From contig NZ_JAGLBC010000007.1 of assembly GCF_018260395.1 (NCBI RefSeq), positions 1 through 42,288 of the forward strand: a DNA stretch of 42,288 nt. The letters are read 5' to 3'. The DNA is from Psychrobacter sp. Lineage in GTDB: Bacteria > Pseudomonadota > Gammaproteobacteria > Pseudomonadales > Moraxellaceae. The translations under genes were made by a program, and so were the position numbers. Below are positions 26,997 to 36,131 of the stretch, piece after piece. The notes below the pieces were generated by a model. It did no database searches. It was not told the origin of the DNA and saw only the letters and a program-made list of their open reading frames with translations. How positions within the stretch are numbered: the first letter of the stretch is position 1; every line of letters begins with the position of its first letter.

Positions 26997-27189
26997 CAAG
27001 CTTTAAATTTAATATAAATTTACTGGTTAATCGTTTTTGTGACATTAATTCACATATTGGTTGTCATCTACAAGTTAAATAGTGTATTTTAGATACAAAT
27101 TAATACAGGCGAGTAGTAAGAGCCATTCAATGACAATTTATGCTATTAAATCATACAGTTTAAGCAATTCTTTAGGAGCTCCGTAGATT

Positions 27190-28920
27190 ATGGACAATCA
27201 AAATAATCAATTTCGCCGCAACGATAAACCTTGGATAAAGACATACGAAAAATTTGGCATGCAGTACGACATTGAAATGCCAGCAGCCAATACTTCTTTA
27301 ATTGAGGTTTTTGAAGAAAATTTTGTAAACCATAAAGGTAGGGTCTCTTTTGTCTGTATGAACCAAGAGTTATCATTTGATGACTTAGACACTTATAGTA
27401 AATATATTGGCGCATACTTGCAGTCGCTAGGCCTAAAAAAAGGCGATAAAGTGGCGGTAATGATGCCCAACATTTTACAGACGCCTATCTGTATTTTAGC
27501 GGTTATCCGTGCAGGTTTTGTTCTGGTAAACGTGAACCCATTATATACCACGCATGAGCTTGAGCATCAGCTTCAAGACTCAGATACCAAAGCGCTTATT
27601 CTATTAGAAAACTTTGCTAAAACATATGCTGATATTGCTAACAAGACTGTAGATCATGTGGTTGTGGCTTCAATGGGCGACTTAATGAGCCCCATCAAAG
27701 GCTTTATTGTCAACTCTGTAGTTCGTTATGTGAAAAAAATGGTGCCAGCCTATAATATTCCAGGCAGTATCACTTTTAAAAAGGCTTTAAAAATTGGCGC
27801 TAAGAAAAAATATAAGCGTCCTACGGATATTGGTCTAGAAGATGTTGCGGTACTACAATATACCGGCGGAACTACTGGTGTTGCTAAAGGCGCTATGTTA
27901 ACCCATGGCAACTTGGTCGCCAACCTAATACAAGCCGACACTTACATTGGTGCTGCCTTTGATAAGTTTGAAGAATTAAATGAGCAGCCGGTTATTTTAA
28001 CGGCTTTACCGCTGTATCATATTTTCTCATTTACCGTATGTTGTATGTATGGTTTACGCAAAGGTGCAATTAACTCACTGGTGCCTAATCCACGCGATGG
28101 TAAAAGCTTAATTAAAGCTTATAGAGATTATCCACCTGCATTCTTCCCAGCGGTTAATACCTTATTTAATGGATTAATTAACAGTGAGCACTTCCGTGCG
28201 CTTGACCATAGTAAGCTTGAGATGTCCATGGGCGGTGGTATGGCAGTACTAACTGACACAGCCGAGAAATGGAAAAAAGGTACTGGTAATGTGATCGTTC
28301 AGGGTTATGGCTTATCTGAGACTTCACCAGTAGCTTCAGCGAATCCAATGGGCTTAGATGAGTTCCCAGGAAACATTGGTGTGCCATTCCCAGCTACAGA
28401 TATGGCCATCATTGATGAAGAAGGTAACGAAGTTGCCATCGGTGAGCGCGGTGAGATTTGTGTGCGTGGACCACAGGTTATGAAAGGTTATTGGAAGCGT
28501 GAAGATGCGACTAGTGAAGTTATGACGCCAGATGGATATTTCCGCACAGGTGATATCGGGGTAATGGATGAAGAGGGCTATTTCAAAATTGTTGACCGTA
28601 AAAAAGATATGATTATCGTTTCAGGCTTCAACGTTTATCCCAATGAAGTTGAGGATGTGATGAGCGGTCATCCAAAGATTTTAGAGTGTGGTGTGATCGG
28701 TATTTATAGTGAGAAGAGTGGCGAAGTACCGAAGATTTTCGTTGTGGCAAGTGATCCAAGTTTGACTGAACAAGAGGTTTTGGACTATGCCAAAGCGAAT
28801 TTAACAGGGTATAAACGTCCTCGTTTTGTTGAATTTGTGGACGAATTACCTAAGTCAAATGTCGGTAAAATTTTACGTAAAGAATTACGTAATATGGAAG
28901 AAGCTAAGAATAAAAGCTAA
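27190..28920 (+). CDS. fadD: Long-chain fatty acid--CoA ligase (first of two)
   Basis: The 576-residue enzyme activates fatty acids with ATP and CoA for degradation or lipid synthesis at the inner membrane. It has the adenylate-forming P-loop YTGGTTGVAKGAMLTHGN near residues 223-241, the GYGLSETSPV motif, the YFRTGDIG/DRKKDMIIVSGFNVYP hinge region and the C-terminal catalytic Lys in SNVGKILRKEL near residue 557. GGAGCTCCGTAG lies before the ATG. A strong terminator follows, so it is probably a single-gene unit separate from the next paralogue. Confidence 0.94.
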   Translation: MDNQNNQFRRNDKPWIKTYEKFGMQYDIEMPAANTSLIEVFEENFVNHKGRVSFVCMNQELSFDDLDTYSKYIGAYLQSLGLKKGDKVAVMMPNILQTPICILAVIRAGFVLVNVNPLYTTHELEHQLQDSDTKALILLENFAKTYADIANKTVDHVVVASMGDLMSPIKGFIVNSVVRYVKKMVPAYNIPGSITFKKALKIGAKKKYKRPTDIGLEDVAVLQYTGGTTGVAKGAMLTHGNLVANLIQADTYIGAAFDKFEELNEQPVILTALPLYHIFSFTVCCMYGLRKGAINSLVPNPRDGKSLIKAYRDYPPAFFPAVNTLFNGLINSEHFRALDHSKLEMSMGGGMAVLTDTAEKWKKGTGNVIVQGYGLSETSPVASANPMGLDEFPGNIGVPFPATDMAIIDEEGNEVAIGERGEICVRGPQVMKGYWKREDATSEVMTPDGYFRTGDIGVMDEEGYFKIVDRKKDMIIVSGFNVYPNEVEDVMSGHPKILECGVIGIYSEKSGEVPKIFVVASDPSLTEQEVLDYAKANLTGYKRPRFVEFVDELPKSNVGKILRKELRNMEEAKNKS

Positions 28921-29027
28921 TTGATGTACAAAATCTCTCAAAATTTCATACTTTAAGTTTAGTTGGTTAGCGAGTACAATAACCACAGTACTATACTAAA
29001 GTATAAATGGATTCATTAGACATATTT

Positions 29028-29063
29028 AAAAAGGATACGAGCATTTGGCGTATCCTTTTTTTT
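29028..29063 (+). terminator. Strong intrinsic terminator after the first fadD-like gene
   Basis: A 12-bp perfect stem, AAAAAGGATACG/CGTATCCTTTTT, with a 9-base loop runs directly into eight T residues. The A-run on the left makes it potentially bidirectional. Confidence 0.9.
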
Positions 29064-29236
29064 GTATAAAAAACTAAGCAGTGTTTTTGGATACTATATA
29101 AATAAAACTATGTAGACGAATTTTATGCGCTACGTTGTTATATTAGGATTGATATTTTACAAAAAGTTAGAGAAATAATAAGTTATAGGGTTTTTACAAG
29201 ATAGTCTTTCATGCATTTTTTGACAAATATATTCAC

Positions 29237-29263
29237 ATAACCTCTTTGTATACAAGAGGTTAT
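29237..29263. promoter_or_regulatory. 10-bp-arm inverted repeat before the second fadD-like gene
   Basis: ATAACCTCTT (29237-29246) and AAGAGGTTAT (29254-29263) form perfect arms around TGTATAC, 49 bp before the start codon. There is no T-run after it, so an operator or a leader hairpin is more likely than a terminator. Confidence 0.5.
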
Positions 29264-29312
29264 TTATAATAATGCAGTTATTGTTCCATTAAATAATTCT
29301 ACAGGTAATTAC

Positions 29313-31079
29313 ATGACAACAGCTTCTAATCATACCAATCAGACACCTTCAAGTGAATATCACGGTACTTTTCCCACCTATCCTGATATCCCCAGTGATC
29401 GTCCTTGGTTTGAATCTTATGAACGTTATGGCCTAAGTGCTTCAATTGATAAGCCTGCTGATGACACCTCATTACTAGAAGTATTTGAACGTAACTTTGC
29501 ACGTTATGGCAATCGTGATGCATATATCTGTATGGGTGCAAGCTTAACCTATCGTGAATTGGACAACCGCAGCCGTCAAATCGCAGCCTATCTACAATCT
29601 TTAGGTCTTAAAGTGGGCGATAAAGTGGCGGTAATGATGCCTAACGTCTTACAGTATCCTATAGTTGCATTAGGCGTGATACGTGCCGGCATGATACTGG
29701 TCAATGTCAATCCACTTTATACCAGCCGTGAACTTGAGCATCAAATCCATGATAGCGATGCACAGGCCATTTTTATTATTGAAAACTTTGCCAAAACTTT
29801 TGAAGATGTGAAAGACAAGGGCAAGGTAAAGCACGTGGTGGTCTGTAGCATGGGTGACATGTTAGGGATGATTAAAGGCCTTGTGGTCAATACTATGGTG
29901 CGCTATGTTAAAAAAATGGTACCAAGCTATTCGATTCCTAACAGTACTAGTTTCAAAAAAGCTTTAGAGTCGGTATCTGCTCATCAATACAAGCGCCCTG
30001 AGCTTGACCAAAGTTATGTGGCTTTATTGCAATATACTGGCGGAACTACCGGTGTGGCTAAAGGTGCTATGTTGACTCACGGTAACCTTATCGCAAATAT
30101 GCTTCAAATTGATATGGTAATGAGAGCTGCTTTTGGGGATTCTAGCAATGGTGAAGTCCTGTTAGCCGCTCTGCCTTTATATCATGTGTTCTCCTTTATG
30201 GTATGTGGTATGTACTCGATGTATGAAGGTTGCGCGGCACTGTTAATTCCTAACCCACGTGATTTAGATGGCCTAATTAAAGAGTTAGATAAATACAAAC
30301 CTGCTTATATCCCTGCAGTAAATACTTTATTTAATGGATTGGTTAACAATGAGAATTTTAAAACTTTAGATTTCTCTAATCTAAAAGCCTCTATCGGTGG
30401 CGGTATGTCAGTATTACCGAGCGTTGCCAAAGCTTGGCATGAAGTAACGGGCTTACCTATCGTAGAAGGGTATGGTTTGTCAGAGACTTCACCTGTGGTT
30501 AGCTTTAACCCTATGAATATTTCTGAATTCACCGCTAAAATTGGGGTACCTGCTCCAGATACGGATATTATCTTAATCGATGAAGATGGCAAAGAGATGC
30601 CGATTGGGGAACGTGGTGAAATTTGTGTTAAAGGTCCTCAAGTTATGGTCGGCTATCAAAATCGTCCTGATGAGACCAAAGAAGCTTTCACTGAAAATGG
30701 CTATTTCAAAACTGGCGATATTGGTATCTTAGATGAAAAAGGCTTTATTAAAATTGTTGACCGTAAAAAGGATATGATTTTAGTGTCTGGTTTTAACGTC
30801 TATCCTAACGAAATCGAAGAAGCTATGGCTCAGCATCCGGCTATATTAGAGGTTGGTGCTATTGGTATTCCAAGTGATAGCCGTGGTGAAGATCCAAAAA
30901 TATTTGTGGTAAAAAAACTAGGCGCTAAAGTGACTGAACAAGAGTTATTAGATTTTGGTAAAAAGCAATTAACCGGCTATAAGCGTCCGCGTATTGTTGA
31001 GTTTGTGGATGAACTGCCTAAATCAAACGTAGGTAAGATTTTACGCAAAGAGCTACGCAAAAGAGAGGGTTTAGAATAG
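29313..31079 (+). CDS. Long-chain fatty acid--CoA ligase (second of two)
   Basis: This 588-residue paralogue of the preceding gene has the same motif set: YTGGTTGVAKGAMLTHGN near residue 240, GYGLSETSPV, YFKTGDIG, DRKKDMILVSGFNVYP and PKSNVGKILRKEL near residue 570. It carries a longer polar N-terminus of about 15 residues. The two proteins are alike along their whole length, so they arose by duplication. The separate terminator and inverted repeat suggest independent control, perhaps for different chain lengths or conditions. Confidence 0.92.
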   Translation: MTTASNHTNQTPSSEYHGTFPTYPDIPSDRPWFESYERYGLSASIDKPADDTSLLEVFERNFARYGNRDAYICMGASLTYRELDNRSRQIAAYLQSLGLKVGDKVAVMMPNVLQYPIVALGVIRAGMILVNVNPLYTSRELEHQIHDSDAQAIFIIENFAKTFEDVKDKGKVKHVVVCSMGDMLGMIKGLVVNTMVRYVKKMVPSYSIPNSTSFKKALESVSAHQYKRPELDQSYVALLQYTGGTTGVAKGAMLTHGNLIANMLQIDMVMRAAFGDSSNGEVLLAALPLYHVFSFMVCGMYSMYEGCAALLIPNPRDLDGLIKELDKYKPAYIPAVNTLFNGLVNNENFKTLDFSNLKASIGGGMSVLPSVAKAWHEVTGLPIVEGYGLSETSPVVSFNPMNISEFTAKIGVPAPDTDIILIDEDGKEMPIGERGEICVKGPQVMVGYQNRPDETKEAFTENGYFKTGDIGILDEKGFIKIVDRKKDMILVSGFNVYPNEIEEAMAQHPAILEVGAIGIPSDSRGEDPKIFVVKKLGAKVTEQELLDFGKKQLTGYKRPRIVEFVDELPKSNVGKILRKELRKREGLE

Positions 31080-31239
31080 TCAATAGTAGAGGCAATAGCC
31101 TTGACTAGCGCTTGCTATTGGTTAGTCATCACGTTACGATGAGCCAATATATTTGGGCGAATTGAGAAGGGTTGAGTTAAACCTCAATCTCTCATTTAGC
31201 CCTTTCATTTTTTTAATAGAGATAGGATATAACTTAGCG

Positions 31240-31956
31240 ATGCGTATAGATAACCGCCAGCTTGATCAACTACGTGCTGTAACTTTTGAACGTAATTACA
31301 CCAAACATGCCGAAGGCTCAGTGTTAGTTTGTTTTGGCGATACTAAAGTGCTTTGTACCGCTAGTGTTGAATCTGGCGTGCCTCGATGGTTAAAAGGTAA
31401 AGGTCAAGGCTGGGTAACAGCTGAATATGGTATGTTGCCTCGTGCCACCAATACTCGCAATCAACGAGAAGCCGCTCGTGGCAAGCAGTCTGGACGCACC
31501 CAAGAGATCCAACGTTTGATTGGCCGTAGCTTAAGAGCAATGGTTGATTTAAATAAACTTGGTGAAAACACCATTTATTTAGATTGTGATGTGTTACAAG
31601 CAGACGGTGGCACACGTACTGCAAGTATTACCGGTGCAGCCATTGCTCTAATCGATGCGCTAGAAGCTCTACAACAAAAGAAAAAATTGAAAGAAGATCC
31701 ATTAGTAGGGTTGGTAGCAGCTGTTTCTGTTGGTGTAAAAAATGGCGAAATTTTGCTAGATTTAAATTATCTAGAAGATTCAAGCTGCGATACTGATTTA
31801 AATGTAGTAATGACCCAAAAAGGCGAGTTCATTGAAATTCAAGGTACTGCAGAGAAAAAGCCTTTTACCCGTGCTGAGGCAGATAAAATGCTAGCTATGG
31901 CTGAAAAAGGCATTGCAGACTTGGTCAAGCTACAACAAACGGCTTTAGGTTGGTAG
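31240..31956 (+). CDS. rph: Ribonuclease PH
   Basis: RNase PH trims tRNA 3' ends by phosphorolysis. The 238-residue protein shows [20 protein letters not shown] at its start, [13 protein letters not shown] near residue 67, the phosphate-binding [15 protein letters not shown] segment near 86-100 and [13 protein letters not shown] near 113. The ATG at 31240 is chosen because it matches the family start (MRIDNR); the open frame runs 29 residues further upstream with non-family sequence. Confidence 0.96.
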   Translation: MRIDNRQLDQLRAVTFERNYTKHAEGSVLVCFGDTKVLCTASVESGVPRWLKGKGQGWVTAEYGMLPRATNTRNQREAARGKQSGRTQEIQRLIGRSLRAMVDLNKLGENTIYLDCDVLQADGGTRTASITGAAIALIDALEALQQKKKLKEDPLVGLVAAVSVGVKNGEILLDLNYLEDSSCDTDLNVVMTQKGEFIEIQGTAEKKPFTRAEADKMLAMAEKGIADLVKLQQTALGW

Positions 31957-32009
31957 TGGTTATTTGAAAAGTCGCTATTTTTAAGCCGATCAATAGGACA
32001 CAACGAATC

Positions 32010-32498
32010 ATGCTGCAAGTAACGGATAATGGCGCTAATATAACTTTGTCAGGTAAGTCAGAAGTTAGAGGCGACGGTGTATTTTGGTTCAGTATGGCCT
32101 TATTGATTGGGGCATTAGGCGTAGCAATAAGCATGAGCTTATTGCCTGAGCGCTTGGCAATAGGCGCTTTAGGATTGCTAATCGTTGGTAGCTATTTTTT
32201 TAATAGACTGCGTAGCCGTCAAAAAGGCAGTCAGACTCATATAAGTTCAGGTATTGTTAAAGTTCAATCTGGACTGTTTGTCCATAATCATTTGGGTAAA
32301 ATACAACGCATTAGCCTAGCTGCAGATGACACTATCAATGTTAATGGTAAAGCTTTAACGATTATTGGCGCAAATGGTGGTACCAAGTGTCAGGTTTCTG
32401 GATTTGATTCTGAAAAAGAAGCTCAAGTAATGCAAGCGATTTTGCAAGGTCAGCAATTTGGCAAACGTAATGCCAATATCAAGATGCAATCTTCATAA
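32010..32498 (+). CDS. Hypothetical two-helix membrane protein
   Basis: The 162-residue protein has two hydrophobic segments, at about residues 25-45 and 48-65, followed by a basic stretch (NRLRSRQKGS) and a beta-rich C-terminal domain of about 90 residues. No family is recognised. AGGA lies upstream of the ATG, and it follows rph by 53 bp on the same strand. Confidence 0.7.
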   Translation: MLQVTDNGANITLSGKSEVRGDGVFWFSMALLIGALGVAISMSLLPERLAIGALGLLIVGSYFFNRLRSRQKGSQTHISSGIVKVQSGLFVHNHLGKIQRISLAADDTINVNGKALTIIGANGGTKCQVSGFDSEKEAQVMQAILQGQQFGKRNANIKMQSS

Positions 32499-32630
32499 TT
32501 GTTTTTTATAGCGTAGCTTTTTTTAAAAATGCACCTTTTATTATAGCTGTCAGTTTTTATAGCTGACACTTCTCAATGCGCTTTTATTAGACTTTGGCTT
32601 AGTAAATACAATAAGGAGTAACATATAGAA

Positions 32631-33413
32631 GTGTCAAATATTCTGCTGAATAAGAGATTACGTTGCTTGAGTATAATGAGCTATAGGCTAAATATGAGCC
32701 GTCATACTCATCAATCAAATATGCTTCAATCGATGTCGATCAAAGCAATGTCAGTCAAATCAATGTCGGTAAAAGCTATGTTAGTTAAAGCTATACCCTT
32801 TATGGCCGTTGCCTTAGTAACGTTTCTATCAAGCTCTTGGTCACATGCCGATGATTTGGCCGATTTAATTGAGAGAAAAACCCAATCCTTTGAATCCACC
32901 ACTTCTTATCATGGTTCTGGCACACCGGCATCATATAATCTGCAAAGTACCACAAGCTTTTATCAAAATTATGCTTTTGCCCCAAATATCAATGCCGAGT
33001 ACATAGATATTCTATATCAAGCTGAACAAAATTCTATGGGAGCCAGTCAACAGGTGCTGCGTACAGTACGTCAAATGGCATTAGACAATAGGGAGATTAT
33101 TTCAGGGTCTTGTTGGGATTATTTAAATGCAGCTTTCAATAAAGCAGGGGTAACAAAAGAAACCATATTCAAGGGCGAATATCCTTACGGTTTCTTCATA
33201 GACACTAATGCGATCCAACCTGGAGATTGGTTGTATTATATTAATCATGACTATAATGATGTTGAACACAGCGGTCTGTTTGTGGGTTGGGTCAATCGCA
33301 GTACCAATCAAGCCTTGATCTTAAGTTATGCAGGCGAGAGTCGCAACGAGCCGGCAAGTTATAAAGTTTATGATGTCTCAAATACCTATAACGTCATGCG
33401 GCCCACTTTATAG
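32631..33413 (+). CDS. Secreted NlpC/P60- or CHAP-like cysteine peptidase candidate
   Basis: The C-terminal domain has Cys161 in GSCWDYLNAAF, His213 in VEHSGLFVGW and a following polar strand, matching the Cys-His layout of NlpC/P60 or CHAP domains that cut peptidoglycan peptides. A signal peptide, ending near SHA at residues 71-73, directs it to the periplasm. The start is uncertain. From the GTG at 32631 the protein has a long N-terminus that includes four MSVKA-like repeats, each with a Met. The Met at 32778, followed by LVKAIPFMAVALV, would give a standard signal peptide. Confidence 0.65.
   Translation: MSNILLNKRLRCLSIMSYRLNMSRHTHQSNMLQSMSIKAMSVKSMSVKAMLVKAIPFMAVALVTFLSSSWSHADDLADLIERKTQSFESTTSYHGSGTPASYNLQSTTSFYQNYAFAPNINAEYIDILYQAEQNSMGASQQVLRTVRQMALDNREIISGSCWDYLNAAFNKAGVTKETIFKGEYPYGFFIDTNAIQPGDWLYYINHDYNDVEHSGLFVGWVNRSTNQALILSYAGESRNEPASYKVYDVSNTYNVMRPTL
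32733..32792 (+). repeat. 15-bp in-frame repeat with four in-frame ATGs
   Basis: Units at 32733, 32748, 32763 and 32778 each begin with ATG and encode MSIKA, MSVKS, MSVKA and MLVKA just before the signal-peptide core. Confidence 0.9.
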
Positions 33414-33461
33414 TTAATTGTCAGCCAAAAAATAGATGAAAATAATCCTTTGAAAAACTTA

Positions 33462-33896
33462 TTAAAAGGGTTTTACGATTACTAAAATCACCACTGCTAC
33501 TAATATGAACACCGGTACTTCATTGAACCAACGCCAAAATACATGGCTTTTAAACTTTGGATTATCGATTAGCTTGTTTCGATAGACCCCGCATAGACCA
33601 TGATATGCCGAGAGTAAAACCACTAGTAATAGCTTCACGTGCAGCCAACCTTGAGTCTTATAGACATCCCAGCCTAATATAATCATCCATAAGCCAAAAA
33701 TCCAAGTGGCAATCATTGCCGGCATCATAATGCCGCGAAACAGTTTTCGCTCCATAATAACAAAACGATCTTGGCTCACTTTGTCATCGCTCATAGCATG
33801 ATAGACAAATAATCTAGGTAAGTAGAAAATAGCCGCAAACCAACATACCATAGAGATGACATGGGCGGCCTTTATCCAGTTCAAATAATCTGCCAT
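33462..33896 (-). CDS. hemJ: Protoporphyrinogen IX oxidase HemJ-type
   Basis: HemJ oxidises protoporphyrinogen IX to protoporphyrin IX in the inner membrane during haem synthesis. The 144-residue protein has four hydrophobic helices with the family residues in WIKAAHVISMVCWFAAIFYLPR at the N-terminus (conserved His12) and WLHVKLLLV in the third helix. The length is normal. It lies between a convergent secreted-protein gene and bioB, 71 bp from the latter. Confidence 0.92.
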   Translation of the reverse strand: MADYLNWIKAAHVISMVCWFAAIFYLPRLFVYHAMSDDKVSQDRFVIMERKLFRGIMMPAMIATWIFGLWMIILGWDVYKTQGWLHVKLLLVVLLSAYHGLCGVYRNKLIDNPKFKSHVFWRWFNEVPVFILVAVVILVIVKPF

Positions 33897-33967
33897 AAAT
33901 AATCTACCATAGTTGTTATTCCACTTTAATGAAGGTATGAATTATTCGTTCAATTCTAAGTTATCTA

Positions 33968-35158
33968 TTACAAATAGCTTTTTTGACCGCTTAGCGCATC
34001 GATTACCTTTAGGGCAGGCTTGGGTGACATGGTTTTTAATCCCAACATGGTCATCAAACGATCGTCATTCGATTGACTGGCATTGCCTGTAGTTAACAGC
34101 TTATCGCCATAAAAAAAGGAATTAGCACCTGCCATAAAAGCTAAAGCTTGCTCAGCGTCTGACAGACTTTCTCTGCCAGCAGATAGACGGACATAACTTT
34201 TAGGGCAACAAATACGAGTAACGGCAATAGTGCGTATCCACTCTAATACGGGCAATTGACCTTCCGTCAACACTTTGTCCCCCAGTGGCGTCCCTTGGAT
34301 TGGCACCAGTAGATTAACCGGTATAGATTCTGGAGGTAAAGGCATTGAGGCAAGTTCATATACCCAATCAATACGATCCTCTCGACTCTCTCCCATACCA
34401 ACAATACTGCCACTACACACCTTAATCCCAGAGCGGCGCACATGATCTATGGTCTGGAGGCGATCATCATAACTACGGGTACTCACTACTTGATCATAAT
34501 AATGGCGCGAGGTATCTAAATTATGGTTGTAATAATCAAGTCCTGCCTCTGCCAGTAGCTCGGATTGCTCGGCACTTAACATGCCCAATGTCATACAAGT
34601 TTCGAGTCCTAACGCTTTTACCTCTTTGATTAAGGTAGCAATATATAGCATGTCTTTATCATTGGGATGTTTCCAAGCCGCTCCCATACAAAATCGGGAG
34701 GACCCTGAAGCTTTTGCTCGTTTAGCCGCAGCCAACACCTTTTCAACCTGTAGTAGCTTTTCAGCTTGCAGTCCAGTGCTATCACGATAATGGCCAGATT
34801 GCGAACAGTAACCACAGTCTTCAGGACAATTACCGGTCTTAATTGATAATAAAGTACTTACCTGAACTTCATTGGCATTAAAATGCTGACGATGGATGCT
34901 TTGCGCCTGCATGAGTAAATCCATAAAAGGCAGATCAAATAGCGATTGTATATACTTTCGACTAATTTTCTGATTAACTGCCTTGATTTTATAATCTGAC
35001 GCGTCATCTGTTGAAGTATTCAATGCAGGATCAGTAAAAACATCAGATGTATTAGATATGCTGTACTGCTGAGTCTGATTACTAGATTTGGCCAATATAG
35101 TCAAATTGTCTAAACAAGCATTGGTATCAGGCTCTTTAAGTTGGGACAAAGAGCTCAT
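33968..35158 (-). CDS. bioB: Biotin synthase
   Basis: BioB is a radical-SAM enzyme that inserts sulfur into dethiobiotin to form biotin. The 4Fe-4S cluster motif is C111-x3-C115-x2-C118 (CPEDCGYC). The 2Fe-2S site residues appear in FCMGAAW, CMTLG and [10 protein letters not shown] segments. At 396 residues it is about 50 longer than E. coli BioB; the extra is an N-terminal polar segment of about 60 residues rich in Ser, Thr, Asn and Asp. The start is supported by AAAGGA at good spacing. No other bio gene is in this window. Confidence 0.96.
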   Translation of the reverse strand: MSSLSQLKEPDTNACLDNLTILAKSSNQTQQYSISNTSDVFTDPALNTSTDDASDYKIKAVNQKISRKYIQSLFDLPFMDLLMQAQSIHRQHFNANEVQVSTLLSIKTGNCPEDCGYCSQSGHYRDSTGLQAEKLLQVEKVLAAAKRAKASGSSRFCMGAAWKHPNDKDMLYIATLIKEVKALGLETCMTLGMLSAEQSELLAEAGLDYYNHNLDTSRHYYDQVVSTRSYDDRLQTIDHVRRSGIKVCSGSIVGMGESREDRIDWVYELASMPLPPESIPVNLLVPIQGTPLGDKVLTEGQLPVLEWIRTIAVTRICCPKSYVRLSAGRESLSDAEQALAFMAGANSFFYGDKLLTTGNASQSNDDRLMTMLGLKTMSPKPALKVIDALSGQKSYL

Positions 35159-35176
35159 ATTGCATTCCTTTGTTAA

Positions 35177-35260
35177 TAATCGAAGTTATAAAATCTTATT
35201 TTGATAATCTAATTTTAATAGTCAAGTTTCATTAATCGAATTTTATTAATCAAATTGCTA
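35177..35260. repeat. 14-bp imperfect tandem repeat upstream of bioB
   Basis: Six units start at 35177, 35191, 35205, 35219, 35233 and 35247, with consensus TAATCNAATTTTAT. The array ends about 20 bp before the bioB start codon, so it overlaps the likely leader. Confidence 0.85.
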
Positions 35261-35410
35261 ACTTTTGGCAATAGTAATTGTTAACAAATTATAACCGTTA
35301 GAGCGCTCACCAATTCATCACTACCCACCATTTGAGCATTTCTGGAGGTGACAGGTTATCTTGATTGTATCACTTAATTATAATCTGTTATGGCAATAAT
35401 TGGCGTAAAA

Positions 35411-35442
35411 AATGCCTAAATGGACAAAACCATTTAGGCATT
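35411..35442 (-). terminator. Strong terminator after the SCP2-domain gene
   Basis: A perfect 13-bp stem, AATGCCTAAATGG/CCATTTAGGCATT, with a 6-base loop is followed on the minus strand by a run of Ts (TTTTTT including the stem end). Confidence 0.85.
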
Positions 35443-35454
35443 CAATATAGCTTC

Positions 35455-35558
35455 AATCTGTTTGTCTAAATAAGTACATGTAAATCAGTGCATCTAAAGC
35501 TATGTATCTAAATCTGAGCATCTAAATCTGTTTATCTAAATTAGCGTAGCCAAATCAG
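35455..35558. repeat. 14-bp imperfect tandem repeat, seven units
   Basis: Units start at 35455, 35469, 35483, 35497, 35511, 35525 and 35539, followed by the partial AATCAG at 35553. The consensus is AATCTGNNNATCTA. It lies between the SCP2-domain gene and its terminator. Confidence 0.9.
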
Positions 35559-35603
35559 GAGGTTAATCCTGACTGTCAAGACTAGTGAGTAAGCTAGTAA
35601 GAC

Positions 35604-36131
35604 TTATTTGGCTAATTTTTGCATAACCATATTCAACGCTTGCGAAGCTATGCCTTGTGCTTTTTGCGCTAATGGACGTGCTTTTTCAGCAAGCGGACGT
35701 GCTTTTTTTAGAATTGGTTTAAGTTCTTCAGGCACAGCTGGAACGATATGCTTGGCCAGTTGATTGAACCACATTAGCAAGCTGTAATCGCCTTCCATTT
35801 TTAAATCTTTGTCCTGAATGGCTGTCATGAATGCGGCAACATTACCACCAGTTAACAGCTTCACACCAGTCATAGAATCTTTAAAATCAATACGTAGGCT
35901 AGGCTGATTTGCTTTACCTGAATACTGCTGGAAAGAACCTTCATCAAAAACGTAGTAACGAGCAATACCATCAGCTTCACTACCTAACTCGATACTAACT
36001 TTACGACCTTCAAGAATTTGCTGGATATTTGGGTCATCGCTTTTAGCCAACATGGATAAACGATAACCAACGGCTGCCAATAGAGCGTCTAAAGGATTGG
36101 CTTTGATATTTAATACGGGAACAGTAAACAT
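35604..36131 (-). CDS. SCP2 sterol-binding domain protein
   Basis: The 175-residue protein has an SCP2-like fold (residues about 10-135) with GRKVSIELGSEADGIARYYV, the hydrophobic-tunnel segment SLRIDFKDSMTGVKLLTGG and MEGDYSLLMWFNQL. Such domains bind lipids; the bacterial UbiJ and UbiT proteins of ubiquinone synthesis share this fold. The C-terminal tail repeats KARPLA and is basic. The lipid and pathway are unknown. It has its own strong terminator and stands alone. Confidence 0.8.
   Translation of the reverse strand: MFTVPVLNIKANPLDALLAAVGYRLSMLAKSDDPNIQQILEGRKVSIELGSEADGIARYYVFDEGSFQQYSGKANQPSLRIDFKDSMTGVKLLTGGNVAAFMTAIQDKDLKMEGDYSLLMWFNQLAKHIVPAVPEELKPILKKARPLAEKARPLAQKAQGIASQALNMVMQKLAK

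Larger units (their letters stand above)
26654..27189. other. Divergent promoter region between parC and the first fadD-like gene
   Basis: This 536-bp AT-rich region has no convincing gene. It contains two symmetrical elements listed separately (26921-26932 and 26980-26996). It also has a small inverted repeat, TTGCTA...TAGCAA, at 26804-26824, and the sequence AAAAAGGTGCTTATA near 26682, which also occurs in the purE terminator. Confidence 0.6.
28921..29312. other. Spacer between the two fadD-like genes
   Basis: About 390 bp without an ORF. It contains the terminator of the first gene (29028-29063), a TATACT-AA-AGTATA dyad near 28992 and a long inverted repeat at 29237-29263 before the second gene. 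Confidence 0.65.
35159..35603. other. Repeat-filled spacer between the SCP2-domain gene and bioB
   Basis: The 445-bp spacer contains two separate 14-bp tandem repeat arrays and a strong terminator, listed separately. No ORF was seen. The bioB promoter must lie within it, probably beside the 35177-35260 array. Confidence 0.75.

Noticed and set aside
32548..32568. Terminator TGTCAG/CTGACA after the 162-residue protein gene
   Set aside because: The stem is only 6 bp with a 9-base loop and is not followed by a T-run; part of it is a direct repeat of TATAGCTG.
35455..35558. CRISPR-like regular spacing
   Set aside because: The 14-bp units are contiguous, without unique spacers, and no cas genes are present.
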